Shown here: positions 33,873-42,835 of the stretch, one piece after another
How the letters are laid out: each line of letters begins with the position of its first letter
Position numbering within the stretch: the first letter of the stretch is position 1
DNA from: Rhodococcus sp. AW25M09
GTDB lineage: Bacteria > Actinomycetota > Actinomycetes > Mycobacteriales > Mycobacteriaceae
Direction of reading: 5' to 3'
NCBI RefSeq assembly: GCF_000333955.1
Contig: NZ_CAPS01000135.1
Location: 1-61,779, forward strand
DNA length: 61,779 nt
Made by a program: the position numbers and the translations under genes
Notes under the pieces: model-generated
Seen by the model: the letters and a program-made list of their open reading frames with translations, nothing else
Databases searched by the model: none
Told to the model about the DNA's origin: nothing

Positions 33873-34871
33873 TCAGGTGCTACCACCGCTGGCGGATGAG
33901 TCGAGGAGTTGCAGGGTGCGTTCGAGGAGTTTCTCGATGCGGTCCTCGACGTCGTCGACCATGTCCGGCACATCGGCGAGTGCGGTGTGTGCGCGGCGAC
34001 GTGCCTCGACACCCGAGCGGTAGTACCCGGAGTCGAGCTTCGCGGCGACCAACTCCGGAGCGGTGATCGGCTCACTCCGATCGGCACCGTCGGACGGTCT
34101 GATGATGGGGCGACGTGGAGTGTGCAGCGGAGAAACGCCGGTGCGGTGCCTGGCGATCACCGCTCCGACCTCGGCCGCGGTCAACGCCGTGACCGGCAAA
34201 GGCAGGTGGCCCCACCGGTCGATCGGCACCGCGACCGGACCAAGGCGCTGCGGCAACCCGGACATATCGGGAAACGTGTTGCGCTGCATGTGTTCTGCCA
34301 GCAACGTTGTCGAGGGGTAGCACTCGGAGAACTGCAGGACCGTGTGCCACCGGTGCCATATCGAGGCTGGCTCGAAACCAGTGGCGCAGTTGGGGGCGAT
34401 GCCGACTCGATGGCGGCCGTCGATCCACACACTGCCACTGTCGGTGGTGATGTCGGTGCGGTCGAGTTCTGCAATTGCCCTGTAGGACAAGCCGGCTCCG
34501 GCGAGAACCAGAAGGACTGCGTCGCGGCGGCCGAACAATGCAGCCGTCGATCCGGAGATCGGCAGTCGGGCCGCGATCGTCTTGTACTGCTCGGCACGCC
34601 GAATCGTTCTGTTGCTACGTACCGAGTTCAGTGCGATCCGGATCGAGGTGACGCGTCCGGGAGCGGGATGGCCGGCGTCGAGGTGAGCGCGGTTGATCGC
34701 GGAAACCCGGCGCAGCTGGACCGCGTCGCCGGCTGGGTTTTCGGCGAGGAACTCCGCCAGCGTGATCGGCGACGCGGGTAGCGCCTCGACGTCGGCCGCA
34801 GCGCACCAGTCGACGAACAGCGACCACTGATAGCTGTAACCGCCCACCGTGCTGCCCCGTCTCGGTGTCAC
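33873..34871 (-). CDS. Tyrosine-recombinase-like protein lacking the canonical C-terminal catalytic motifs
   Basis: The start is GTG 34871. The frame extends further upstream but there it runs antisense through an unrelated gene. The 332-residue product has an N-terminal SAM-like core-binding domain (YSYQWSLFVDWCAAADVEALPASPITLAEFLAEN, RRVSAINRAHLDAGHPAP), then GRRDAVLLVLAGAGLSYRAIAELDRTDI, matching the first catalytic-arginine segment of tyrosine recombinases. After that, IDRWGHLPLPVTALTAAEV and the end region show no HxxR or terminal Tyr motif. It therefore may bind DNA without full catalysis. Its C-terminal half is clearly homologous to the truncated gene at 48.15 kb. Confidence 0.7.
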   Translation of the reverse strand: MTPRRGSTVGGYSYQWSLFVDWCAAADVEALPASPITLAEFLAENPAGDAVQLRRVSAINRAHLDAGHPAPGRVTSIRIALNSVRSNRTIRRAEQYKTIAARLPISGSTAALFGRRDAVLLVLAGAGLSYRAIAELDRTDITTDSGSVWIDGRHRVGIAPNCATGFEPASIWHRWHTVLQFSECYPSTTLLAEHMQRNTFPDMSGLPQRLGPVAVPIDRWGHLPLPVTALTAAEVGAVIARHRTGVSPLHTPRRPIIRPSDGADRSEPITAPELVAAKLDSGYYRSGVEARRRAHTALADVPDMVDDVEDRIEKLLERTLQLLDSSASGGST

Positions 34872-35017
34872 AGTGCGACGGTACCGGGTTGAAGGCCGAC
34901 CGATCAGAGGCAGCCGCCGAGGGTCGTTCCGCCGCGAACGTGGGGCGCATGCGCGTCGACGGCATCGCTGTCGACGGTCGATGGTGCAGGTACGCCACAG
35001 GCATTGATGTCGGCTTG

Positions 35018-35058
35018 CGATGAATCCACAGGACGTAACCAGTCCTGTGGATTCATCG
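35018..35058 (-). terminator. 17-bp-stem terminator after the HhH gene
   Basis: CGATGAATCCACAGGAC (35018-35034) and its perfect complement at 35042-35058 flank a seven-base loop. It lies 18 bases beyond the stop of the minus-strand HhH gene. There is no U-tract, but stem length and location fit a terminator. Confidence 0.7.
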
Positions 35059-35076
35059 TCTGTACGTACTCGAGTC

Positions 35077-35283
35077 TTACTCGGCGAGCTTGGCGATCGA
35101 CTGCGCCCAGAGGAAGTACTTGTTGCGTCCGAGATCGCCGATGGTCTTGATGTTGAATGCGGCCTTGAGATGCTCGGCATCGCCAGGGCTGACGCCCTGC
35201 AGTGCTTCGACGGGTGCGTCGACGAGCTCGGTGAGTGGCTTGTCTTCGTATGCTTTGTCGAGCTTGTCAGCGATTCCAGCCAT
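35077..35283 (-). CDS. Small helix-hairpin-helix-type protein
   Basis: A 68-residue protein with ribosome site AAGGAGG before ATG 35283. LVDAPVEALQGVSPGDAEHLKAAFNIKTIGDL reads as a helix-hairpin-helix, with the GVS turn and the A/L-rich second helix. The C-terminus NKYFLWAQSIAKLAE is a final helix. HhH proteins bind DNA without sequence preference or mediate protein contact. The gene is monocistronic, ended by a strong hairpin. The specific role is unknown. Confidence 0.75.
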   Translation of the reverse strand: MAGIADKLDKAYEDKPLTELVDAPVEALQGVSPGDAEHLKAAFNIKTIGDLGRNKYFLWAQSIAKLAE

Positions 35284-35432
35284 GGAGGTGCCTCCTTGCG
35301 TCTCGGATAGCGGTGCCGGTTCGACACCGCCACCCGAGGGTACGGAACGCCCACTAGAAACCGTTGCGCTGCAGGGACTGCGCCTCGGCGAGCGCGTCGA
35401 ACGCGCTCTTTGAGCCGTGGCCTTCAGAATAC

Positions 35433-36068
35433 TTAGAACGGTGGGTACGTGGTGGGATCGTCCAGCGTCGTATCAATTCGTGCGGTGCGAAGAAGATCTG
35501 AGATAGCGGACTCCCCGGCGCCGATGGTGGCGAAGTGGGGGTCGACATCGTTGGCGATGCACCACGCACGATCGGCCGGCCACACAAACGCAGGTATCGG
35601 CAGCTCACCAGAGTCGTCCCGGGCGTCCTTCCACGTCGACACGTCCTCCGCAGTACCTCGGAAGAGGTAGCAGGGCCGCTCCGGGATCGAGACTGTCGCG
35701 GCCCTCAAGTGGTCGAGGTTTTCGTAGCCCTCCCAGATCAGGAAATAGCACTCGTCCACAGTCGTGGTGAACCGGGCGAGGGCGGAGACAGTGATTCCGA
35801 GCTGGGCGATCCCGGACGGTCCGTCGTTGGTGAAATCGGTGTCCATTTCGCGCTGACCGTCGTAGGTCGGGTCCGGGATGAACCTCAACCGTGCGTAGCG
35901 CTCGTACCCCGACGGGCCGCGGGTGACCAGATCCCACCAGTCGCGTCTCTGATCGATCAACCATCGAGCAGGTGAGCCGTCACGACACGGAGTAATGGTC
36001 ACCTGGACTCCGCCGTCTGCCGACAACGCGCCTGCCCGCACGACACCGGCGAGCGTGAACGGCAACAC
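35433..36068 (-). CDS. Unknown protein linked to the SUKH gene
   Basis: About 211 residues from GTG 36068. The frame stays open back to the SUKH stop without another start, and its upstream residues (PPWSGHPPKHLVLPF) look protein-like, so the real 5' end may have been lost or shifted. The ATG overlapping the SUKH stop (ATGA) is in a different frame and runs out of register. The sequence has LIDQRRDWWDLVTRGPSGYERYARLRFIPDP, CYFLIWEGYENLD and YLFRGTAEDVSTWKDARD, with no membrane helices or known catalytic motif. Linkage to a SUKH gene suggests an immunity-type or defence-linked protein. The family is not recognised. Confidence 0.55.
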   Translation of the reverse strand: MLPFTLAGVVRAGALSADGGVQVTITPCRDGSPARWLIDQRRDWWDLVTRGPSGYERYARLRFIPDPTYDGQREMDTDFTNDGPSGIAQLGITVSALARFTTTVDECYFLIWEGYENLDHLRAATVSIPERPCYLFRGTAEDVSTWKDARDDSGELPIPAFVWPADRAWCIANDVDPHFATIGAGESAISDLLRTARIDTTLDDPTTYPPF

Positions 36069-36150
36069 CAGGTGTTTCGGAGGGTGGCCGCTCCAAGGCG
36101 GGCCGTCGCTGCCCGTACTGCCATCTCGGCGCTCTCGCCCTGCCGCAACG

Positions 36151-36770
36151 TCATTCGACGATGTCCCAGTCCAGCACCCCGTTGTCGACCGCTGCTGTGT
36201 ACCAGCCGATCGATATCCGATCGGTCACGGCCAACCTGACGTCGCGAACAAATGCTTCCAAAGACGGCCAGGTCGGCACACCCAGGTGCCCGCCGTCGTC
36301 TGATCGGTACGACACACTCCCCCGCATCTCTCCCGAACGGGTGTCGCAATACATCAGATTCGAATCCCAAGCCGCGATAGGGACGTACCCCGGTAGGAAC
36401 AGGTGATCTTCTGCCTCGACGCCCGCCTCGACCAGGTTGTTGACGATCTCGGCGTAGGTCCCGTCGTACATATCTGGTTCTGTTGCAACGATATCCGCCA
36501 TAACTTCGACCATGTCGGAATGCCGCTGAGGTATCTCCACGACCTGCAGCAGACGTCCAGCCGGAACGACGAGTCCCGCGCCGCCGACCTCGTTCTGACC
36601 GTCGTGAAAACCGAAGAACTCGCGAAGCTCGTCCGGCCACGGAACCGTCGCTGCCTTGGCCCGCTTCACCGCGCTCGTCGACGCACATGGCCTGAGCGTT
36701 CGCGCCGTCACCGGCGCGCCACGTCATGCAGCGCAGTCACGAGGAGGTTCCACTCATGAGTCAACGACAT
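36151..36770 (-). pseudogene. SUKH (SMI1/KNR4) family gene, apparently frameshifted near the 5' end
   Basis: The body of the gene (from about 36711) encodes a SUKH domain: WPDELREFFGFHDGQNE, then LLQVVEIPQRHSDM, FLPGYVPIAAWDSN and DGGHLGVPTWPSLEAFVRDV. The typical N-terminal helix of the family is missing from this frame. It is found in another frame beginning at ATG 36770 (MSLTHEWNLLVTALHDVARR), which stops at 36708, right where the SUKH frame becomes open. The total length (620 bases) is not a multiple of three. A one-base indel is the simplest explanation. SUKH proteins are usually immunity proteins against polymorphic toxins. A GTG at 36711 could still allow a shortened product. Confidence 0.6.
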
Positions 36771-36833
36771 TGCCCGACCCTACTGCGCAGAGGACTCTTT
36801 CAATTATCGCAACGCAGATCGCTTCGCAACAGT

Positions 36834-36863
36834 TACCGCACCGTCAACGGATGTTGACGCTGT
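36834..36863 (+). repeat. 30-bp element, copy 2 (GTCAAC-N4-GTTGAC core)
   Basis: Second copy of the 30-bp element at 33681, with the dyad GTCAACggatGTTGAC fully intact. It lies between the SUKH gene start and the end of the HEPN-like gene. Confidence 0.6.
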
Positions 36864-36907
36864 CCCCCCCTACGTTGTCGGTGCGGGATGCTGAGGGGGC
36901 ATTCGAC

Positions 36908-38836
36908 TCAGGAATTGAATAAGTCTTTGAGCTCAGCTTTTTGTCTCAGGTCGTCGGCTCGCTGCACTTCTGCGAGTCGTCGTTGGTCCATGACGGTTTG
37001 CACGTCAGTCCCCGACAGGGCAGAGGTGACGGCATGGCTCAACGCTTGCAGCGACAGCGCCCGGGCGAAGTCCACTACTGAGTCGCATGCGGAGGGCGAG
37101 AGCGGCCCTCCGTGGATTGCTGCATTGCGGGTGCGTGTGAGTCGGGCTACTCGAACGTCGACCCGACGTTCTTCTTCGTCGAAGGCATATTGAATCGACC
37201 GACCTGAGCTGAGTATGTGTTCGACTTCGCGGAGTCGCCGAATGAGTGGGTGCTTCGTATAGATCGTGTTCAGGTCTGCGATGTAGCCCAGCGCCTTCAG
37301 TCGGTCAAAGCTCGTTCGCCATGTGCCGCCTTCGACTTCGTCGCGGATCGTGTCGAGGACAGGTTGAGGTGACGCTGTAGGAGACGTGTCCGGGAGGGTT
37401 CGTACGATTGCTTCGAACGTTGTCTGGGTGGCGCGCTCCAGGAAAGCCAACCTGGTGTATTCCTCAGCGAGGTAGGTCTTGACGAACTTGTACCACTTGT
37501 CGGTGGCACGGGTTGCCCACGTGTTGAGGTGTTCGATGGCTCGTACCGCTGCCATGACGATCGACTCGGAATCGTTGGCAGACTCGATCTGGTCGATCAG
37601 TAGCTGAACGGGCCGTAGGTGGCCGGCTACTTCGGATGTGATGATGTACCCGGAGTTGGAAAGAGCATCCAAATTGGCAGCGGTACAGTCATTTTCCGGA
37701 AAGATGGTGGTCTTCCGGCGGTGTTTGGGACCCCAGTCGAGGCGCGGCATCCTGCCCTGGCCGAATAGGAGCTCGCCGTTGAGGACCGTCCAAGTGTCCT
37801 TGGATGGACGGGTAAGGGTCAACAGGGCATCGAGGTGAGCGCGGGCTTTTGCCCCCGCGAGATGCGGTTCGGCGGAGGGAATCACGACTCGCGCGTACAC
37901 GAGCCCCGGTTTGTGCTCAATACCTGTGTACTCGTCTATCTCCCCCGACTGCTGAAAGCTGCTGATCCGATCTGTCAGGAGTTCCTCGGGCACCACGGGG
38001 AATATCTCGCGGGCCACGTCATGGTCGATGATCCCACCGGCCAGCACTTGAGCTGGGTAAAAGGTGATGTTGTCATGTGTCAGGCAGCTGAGCGCACGGG
38101 TGTATGCGTCTGCGATTCGGAACCACACCACCGACTCAGTACGTCGCGCTCGTCGCACGATCCAACGCTCGGACAGATCCATTCGTCCAGGGTCATCGAG
38201 ACCGGTAGGACGTGACTGGTGGCGCGGGTCGAACTCGAAGGCTTTGTCCCCCAGCGCTTGCTGGGCTCGGCTCACCTGATGGCCGTGGTCGAAAAGAATA
38301 CCGACTGCGGTTTGGGACGTTCCCCAGGGTCCGTCATCTTGTCGCCTGTGTCTGATCAGCGCGAGGAGATTGTCCCGTAGGAACGCGATACGGTCGTACG
38401 GGTAGACGAGATGGTCGTCGTTTTTGCACGCTGCCACCAGGTCGCGCCAAGACGCGAGAAGGACGATGTCCTCGTCGAGGAGTGCATGCAGGGCTATCGC
38501 GTAGCGGGTAACAAGAGCACGTTTGGTGTCGTCGACGTTAGGGTTCTTCCCGTTACGCGGGATGAACAGTTCGTTCCGGATGGCGTCGAGGATCGCTGTG
38601 ATCGGTGTCGTGAGAATACCTGCCATCTTGGGGCCCAGGTATTTGAGGGCGTCGTCGAGGTCGGTGGCGAGCGACCGCCAAGTCCAGTAGTCATACTTGC
38701 CAGGGGCCGCACAGATGTCGCAAATTTCGGAGCTGATCGCAACCAGAGTCATGTATCCAGTTGTGTGAGTGATCAATCCAGCGGTGTTGACGTGGCTGTT
38801 CAGTTCTTCCAGCCAACGAGCGTGCTTCTCGAACAT
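36908..38836 (-). CDS. Large protein with C-terminal HEPN-like motif, ABC-3C-associated
   Basis: A 642-residue soluble protein, last gene of the four-gene module. Most of it matches no family I recognise. It is helical, with AGILTTPITAILDAIRNELF and WGTSQTAVGILFDHGHQVSRAQ near the front. Close to the C-terminus, ARLTRTRNAAIHGGPLSP contains RNAAIHG (Arg570 to His575), the RX4-6H motif of HEPN domains in Apea-like and defence RNases, set between predicted helices (ACDSVVDFARALSLQALSHAV). HEPN domains often act as toxic RNases in abortive defence. The gene follows the SMC-like ATPase gene by 33 bases on the same strand. That it is the effector is inference. Confidence 0.65.
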   Translation of the reverse strand: MFEKHARWLEELNSHVNTAGLITHTTGYMTLVAISSEICDICAAPGKYDYWTWRSLATDLDDALKYLGPKMAGILTTPITAILDAIRNELFIPRNGKNPNVDDTKRALVTRYAIALHALLDEDIVLLASWRDLVAACKNDDHLVYPYDRIAFLRDNLLALIRHRRQDDGPWGTSQTAVGILFDHGHQVSRAQQALGDKAFEFDPRHQSRPTGLDDPGRMDLSERWIVRRARRTESVVWFRIADAYTRALSCLTHDNITFYPAQVLAGGIIDHDVAREIFPVVPEELLTDRISSFQQSGEIDEYTGIEHKPGLVYARVVIPSAEPHLAGAKARAHLDALLTLTRPSKDTWTVLNGELLFGQGRMPRLDWGPKHRRKTTIFPENDCTAANLDALSNSGYIITSEVAGHLRPVQLLIDQIESANDSESIVMAAVRAIEHLNTWATRATDKWYKFVKTYLAEEYTRLAFLERATQTTFEAIVRTLPDTSPTASPQPVLDTIRDEVEGGTWRTSFDRLKALGYIADLNTIYTKHPLIRRLREVEHILSSGRSIQYAFDEEERRVDVRVARLTRTRNAAIHGGPLSPSACDSVVDFARALSLQALSHAVTSALSGTDVQTVMDQRRLAEVQRADDLRQKAELKDLFNS

Positions 38837-38869
38837 CTGCGTCCTAGGGGATCGATGGTAGTGGGAGCC

Positions 38870-40894
38870 TCAGGCATCTGTGGCGTCCGTAGGACCAGTG
38901 TCGGTCCACTCTGCAGGTACTAGACGCGTGCCGTCACGCCATCGATGGACCACTGCGTCTTGGAACCACTGTTCCTCCGCTAGGTCGGCGTGATCGCTGA
39001 CGATGATCTGCATCCGCGGAGCCAACTCCTCGACCACATCACGCATGACGGTAAACATCGCCAACACTGCGGCGCGGTCTGCATCGTCTACGGCCCCGGC
39101 GTTCTTGGCGATCTCTGACGGATAGAAGGCTTGTGTCGGTTGGTCGATCATGAGGAAGCGCGGTACTGGCCGGTTGTTCTCGACGAAGTACTGGTGTAGT
39201 GCCAGGTGCGTCGCGAGATGATAGCCAATCCAATTCGCGGCACTACCGATTCGCTGAAGGGGCAATGGTCCATCACTGGAGTCGGTTACCACGGTGAGGT
39301 TCGCGAGGTCGAGACGTACACCGTTCTCGACGTGCTCAAGACCCAGTCGTTGCGCCAGTTCGGTCATAGTGCGACCGACGACGTTCAGCCTTGATAGCAA
39401 TTGCTCCCTGTCGATGTCGGGATCGAGTTCGGAAAGGAGTCGGGCCACTCGTTCGTTGGCGCTGTCCAGGTTGCCGCGGAGGCGAACCAGCGCATCGTTG
39501 GTGCCTGTTGATAGGACGCCCAGTAGCGCTTCCACACGCCCCCGTGTGTAATTCCTGGCGGCGTCAGCCTGTCGGTGAAGTCGAATCGTCTCGTCGGCCG
39601 CGTCGAGGGCCTGAACAGTCGACTCGACCGCCGCCAATTCTTGGCGGAGCCTGTCGGCCTCGGTTTCGATTGCTACAAGAACATGTCGGTGAGAACTCGG
39701 TGCAGCGTCGAGAGATGTCAACTCTTCGCGCAAGCTTTGCAGCCGTTCAGCAAGATTGGTGAACGTCGGGTCGGGCTCCACCAATTGCGATGCGCACACT
39801 GGGCACGAGCTTGTTACTTCGGTCGTTTCGCCGTCGCTGGTCGGCAGGAGTTCGAGGCTGGTCAGGCGTCCCGCGTGAAGCTCAACCGCTTCAGTGAAAT
39901 CGCGTTCGGCGTCAGCGCGGTCGAGCAGCAGGTCTCGGTCATTCATCGCTGCTTCGAGCTGGTCGCGTAGATCTATACGACGCGCTATCAGCGCTCTACG
40001 GCGATCTCGGAGTTCCTCTGACTCAGGGTCAGTCGATGAGCCGGCCGCGGATGGTGCCTCTTCGATGTCCGACGCAGACGCATAAACCGCCTCGCGGAGA
40101 GCCGCGATGATCTGGGGGCTTTCGGTCAGATGCTGCTCATTCGTCAGTCCCGCGGTGTACGCCTCCTCGAGCAAGCCCCGGAGATTTGCACCCACCGCCG
40201 CGGCCTCTTCCTCAGCAGCGTGAAGCGCTGCCTCTGCCCGGCGCTGGGCACGGTTGGCATCTCGAAGTTCCCCCTTTTTCGCAGCGGCATCAGCGGGGAC
40301 CGCGCCGAGGAAATAGGGGATGGTGTCTTTCAGGTGCTGGGCCACCGTGTACTCAGCTTGCCGGTGGAAAAGCAGGTTCTGGTTTGCGATCTCACCTTGG
40401 TCTTGAAGGCATAACCAAGATGCGTGGCCTAGGTGTGCCTCGAATGGGGTCTGACCGACCCCTCCGCCCTTGGGCTCGATTACGTTGTCGGAAATACCTA
40501 TTCTGCGCCCCAGTTGAAGACGAACGTTGCCACTGTCAGCATTCTCGACCAAGTCTGCGTGGTCGAGTAAATCCATGGTTGGTCCACCGAACTCAAGCAT
40601 GGCTCGCTGCGTCGATGCTTGCCCCTTCGGAGGGGCAGGCCTACCTACGAACGCACGAGGACCGTCGGGTGCGTCGGTGAGCTGCCACAGCGCTCCGTAC
40701 CAAGCGACCAAATCAGTGATCGGCCCTGCGGGCACTAGGTATGTGTCGCGTCCGAGACAAAACTCCGTGATGGCGAGCAAAGCGCTCTTACCTGTTTTGG
40801 ATTCGCCGGTAACGATGTTGAGTCGGCCCGGGGTGAATCGCACGTCTCGGCGGCGACCATCATGCGCGTAAAGCGCCAGCGCTAGTAGCTGCAC
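38870..40894 (-). CDS. SMC/Rad50-like ABC ATPase (DUF3732 type) of an ABC-3C-like system
   Basis: A 674-residue ATPase from GTG 40894. Walker A is VTGESKTGKSALL (residues about 28-40). Coiled-coil stretches fill the middle, flanking a zinc-hook-like CPVC (SSCPVCASQLVEPDP, near residue 366). The C-terminal lobe has Walker B FLMIDQPTQAFYPSE and the switch-like IIVSDHADL. The very early P-loop, the hook and the IDQPTQ motif match the DUF3732-type SMC-like ATPases of ABC three-component systems, proposed to act in conflict and defence. The gene lies four bases after the middle-component gene. Confidence 0.85.
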   Translation of the reverse strand: MQLLALALYAHDGRRRDVRFTPGRLNIVTGESKTGKSALLAITEFCLGRDTYLVPAGPITDLVAWYGALWQLTDAPDGPRAFVGRPAPPKGQASTQRAMLEFGGPTMDLLDHADLVENADSGNVRLQLGRRIGISDNVIEPKGGGVGQTPFEAHLGHASWLCLQDQGEIANQNLLFHRQAEYTVAQHLKDTIPYFLGAVPADAAAKKGELRDANRAQRRAEAALHAAEEEAAAVGANLRGLLEEAYTAGLTNEQHLTESPQIIAALREAVYASASDIEEAPSAAGSSTDPESEELRDRRRALIARRIDLRDQLEAAMNDRDLLLDRADAERDFTEAVELHAGRLTSLELLPTSDGETTEVTSSCPVCASQLVEPDPTFTNLAERLQSLREELTSLDAAPSSHRHVLVAIETEADRLRQELAAVESTVQALDAADETIRLHRQADAARNYTRGRVEALLGVLSTGTNDALVRLRGNLDSANERVARLLSELDPDIDREQLLSRLNVVGRTMTELAQRLGLEHVENGVRLDLANLTVVTDSSDGPLPLQRIGSAANWIGYHLATHLALHQYFVENNRPVPRFLMIDQPTQAFYPSEIAKNAGAVDDADRAAVLAMFTVMRDVVEELAPRMQIIVSDHADLAEEQWFQDAVVHRWRDGTRLVPAEWTDTGPTDATDA

Positions 40895-40898
40895 ACCC

Positions 40899-41432
40899 TT
40901 AGACTTTCACACCTAGTAGAGCGAACGCGGTAGCAGACGATTCGAGCTGAGCAAACCATCGACCGACGAAGCCTGCCTTCGAAATTATCTGGGTGACGTC
41001 ACCAACGACAGCCGGTCGGCGACGCAACTGACCTGAGAGGTGCGGACCGTCCAAATGGAGAGCGCCGCAGCGTAAGCCAAATCGAATGCCCTCTCTGACT
41101 GGTTCTGTGAGTGCTTTGGCGCGGGCGCCAAAGCCAGCCGCAAGCAGAGGGTTGGACGTCACCCACCGGGCGAGGTGCGAATCGACGCGCGTCGGTAGTG
41201 AGGTCCGCGTGTCACGGTGAAGTACCAATGGCACAACCAAAAAAGACAACTCGAAGGGCATGAGCGTATGGTCGCGGCGCTCGTACTGCACTGCGGCTGC
41301 GGCGATGGCTGCGGCGATAATGGCGGGGTTCAACAGATCCGCTACGGCCGAGCTGCGCTGACTCCACGGTTGCATTTGTAAAGATTGCCACGAAACCTTC
41401 AAGGTAGATCGAATCAGGTATGTGGCCCACAT
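40899..41432 (-). CDS. ABC-3C middle component-like protein
   Basis: Up to 177 residues. The start is uncertain: ATG 41432 or the internal ATG giving MQPWSQRSSAVADLLNPA. The WSQRSSAVADLLNPAIIAAAIAAAAVQYE start, MPFELSFLVVPLVLHRDTRTSLPTR, WVTSNPLLAAGFGARAKALTEPVREGIRFGL, and FVGRWFAQLESSATAFALLGVKV are typical of the three-component ABC system middle components. These are small winged-helix-like adaptors linking the ATPase to the partner subunit. The gene sits between the ATPase gene (four bases) and the C-terminal-domain protein gene (about 33 bases). Confidence 0.75.
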   Translation of the reverse strand: MWATYLIRSTLKVSWQSLQMQPWSQRSSAVADLLNPAIIAAAIAAAAVQYERRDHTLMPFELSFLVVPLVLHRDTRTSLPTRVDSHLARWVTSNPLLAAGFGARAKALTEPVREGIRFGLRCGALHLDGPHLSGQLRRRPAVVGDVTQIISKAGFVGRWFAQLESSATAFALLGVKV

Positions 41433-41465
41433 CGTGTCGTGTTGGTAATTTCGATGAATCGGCCT

Positions 41466-42659
41466 TTACTCGGCGGGTAGCAATAGTGCGGCGAGGTGTT
41501 CCTCGAAGTCGGGATGCCAACCGATGGTCTGAGTCTCTGCTAGTGCATGCCGGCGTCCGCGGGCGTGGAACGGTTCTTGGAACTTAGCCCGGATAGAAAG
41601 GGTCGAGTTTCCGAGCGCGTGCAGGAGTTCCCGCCCGGCCGCTCGTTTCTCCGCCTCAGCGGCGTCGACGGGGAGGTTGGAACACATGTGGTCGAACTCT
41701 CGCTCCCATTCGTCAATGAGGCGCGTGGTGAACTTGTTCAGCTCGTCGTAGTCGACCAGATGGATGTCGAGCCAACGGGTCTCCTGGAGGTACGCCCGCT
41801 GATAATCGATAATTGCTCTATTCAGCGGACGAGGCGCAAGATCAAGAAGTGTCAGCTGGCGCACGTACATTCGATGCTCGTGTTGCAGACTGGCTGGATC
41901 GATGTCCTCTGCTTCGATGAGCGAAGGCAAATTGTCCCTCGTGTATTGGTCACGTATCCGTTCAAGCGCAACGAGCATCTCCGTGACCGACATGGCCGGC
42001 CGCGCACCCTTCAGCATGTCGATGGCTGTCCGACCCCACCAACCCCAAACCTGATCGAGATACGTGCTGAACTGATCAGTCGGTGCACCTGGACGAAGCA
42101 AGGCAGCTACTTCATCCTCGACCCCGTCGAGGTCCGCGGACTGATCCGCGATGTAGATCCGGCCAACGAAGGTTGCACGTTCGGTAGGGTCCAACCGGAG
42201 AAACTGCTCCCGGGATGCCTTCGTACCTTCTGCAGTCGAATCGCGCGCGGTTTTCTCCAACCGCGCAAGCGCAGACGTCACGTCACGATCTGACACCCGA
42301 AGGTGGGACGCCGCAGACCCCGAACCGGCGGTGCTGTTCGTGACAAGGGTAAACACCGGGCCGTACACATCGCCCGCCCGCCCAGCGTCCATCCACACGC
42401 GCAGGGTTCGCCACATGTCATCAGATGCGTCGGTCAGGTTTCGTAGTGCGGAGACATGTAGCTTTAGCTGCTTTAGTTCCGTCGGTGTACCGTCCTGATC
42501 CCACGCAATGTCGTCGAACATTTCCATGGTGAGACTTCGGCCGGGGTTCGTGGCGCGTGATCGCAGGAGCTCCAGCAGACCCCACCGCGTCTGGTGAAGG
42601 TAACCGAGGGTGCTTGCAGCCGCAGAGTGATCGGTGTTCGACAATGGTCCCTCAGTCAT
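41466..42659 (-). CDS. ABC-3C partner protein (effector-fused or CTD subunit)
   Basis: A 397-residue protein, first gene of the module. The N-terminal third (ASTLGYLHQTRWGLLELLRS, EMFDDIAWDQDGTPTELKQLKLH, MWRTLRVWMDAG) resembles nuclease-like or dsDNA-binding domains that open with YLHQTRWGL and check the TELKQLK strand, reminiscent of a PD-(D/E)xK core. The C-terminal part (ATFVGRIYIADQS, YLDQVWGWWGRTAIDML, FQEPFHARGRRHALAETQ, IGWHPDFEEHL) is the signature end of ABC-3C partner subunits. Members couple a nuclease or other effector to the ATPase. The ELKQLK nuclease idea is inference from motif shape. Confidence 0.7.
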   Translation of the reverse strand: MTEGPLSNTDHSAAASTLGYLHQTRWGLLELLRSRATNPGRSLTMEMFDDIAWDQDGTPTELKQLKLHVSALRNLTDASDDMWRTLRVWMDAGRAGDVYGPVFTLVTNSTAGSGSAASHLRVSDRDVTSALARLEKTARDSTAEGTKASREQFLRLDPTERATFVGRIYIADQSADLDGVEDEVAALLRPGAPTDQFSTYLDQVWGWWGRTAIDMLKGARPAMSVTEMLVALERIRDQYTRDNLPSLIEAEDIDPASLQHEHRMYVRQLTLLDLAPRPLNRAIIDYQRAYLQETRWLDIHLVDYDELNKFTTRLIDEWEREFDHMCSNLPVDAAEAEKRAAGRELLHALGNSTLSIRAKFQEPFHARGRRHALAETQTIGWHPDFEEHLAALLLPAE

Positions 42660-42835
42660 GTCGTCACGCTCCCATCCAACTTCTTTTCACCCCTCGGCTA
42701 CAACTTATGCGCGTCCGATATCAACGGCCAGTCATACAACAACCGTCACTGAAGGGGCTGAGATCATTTGCATCTCGACTGCCCACCGTAGGCAGCTGAC
42801 GGCCGATCAGTACCGGGTTGAGGGAAACCGACTGG

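Noticed and set aside
34872..35354. N-terminal extension of the recombinase-like frame.
   Set aside because: Ser/Arg-rich, and it runs through the HhH gene and its terminator hairpin.
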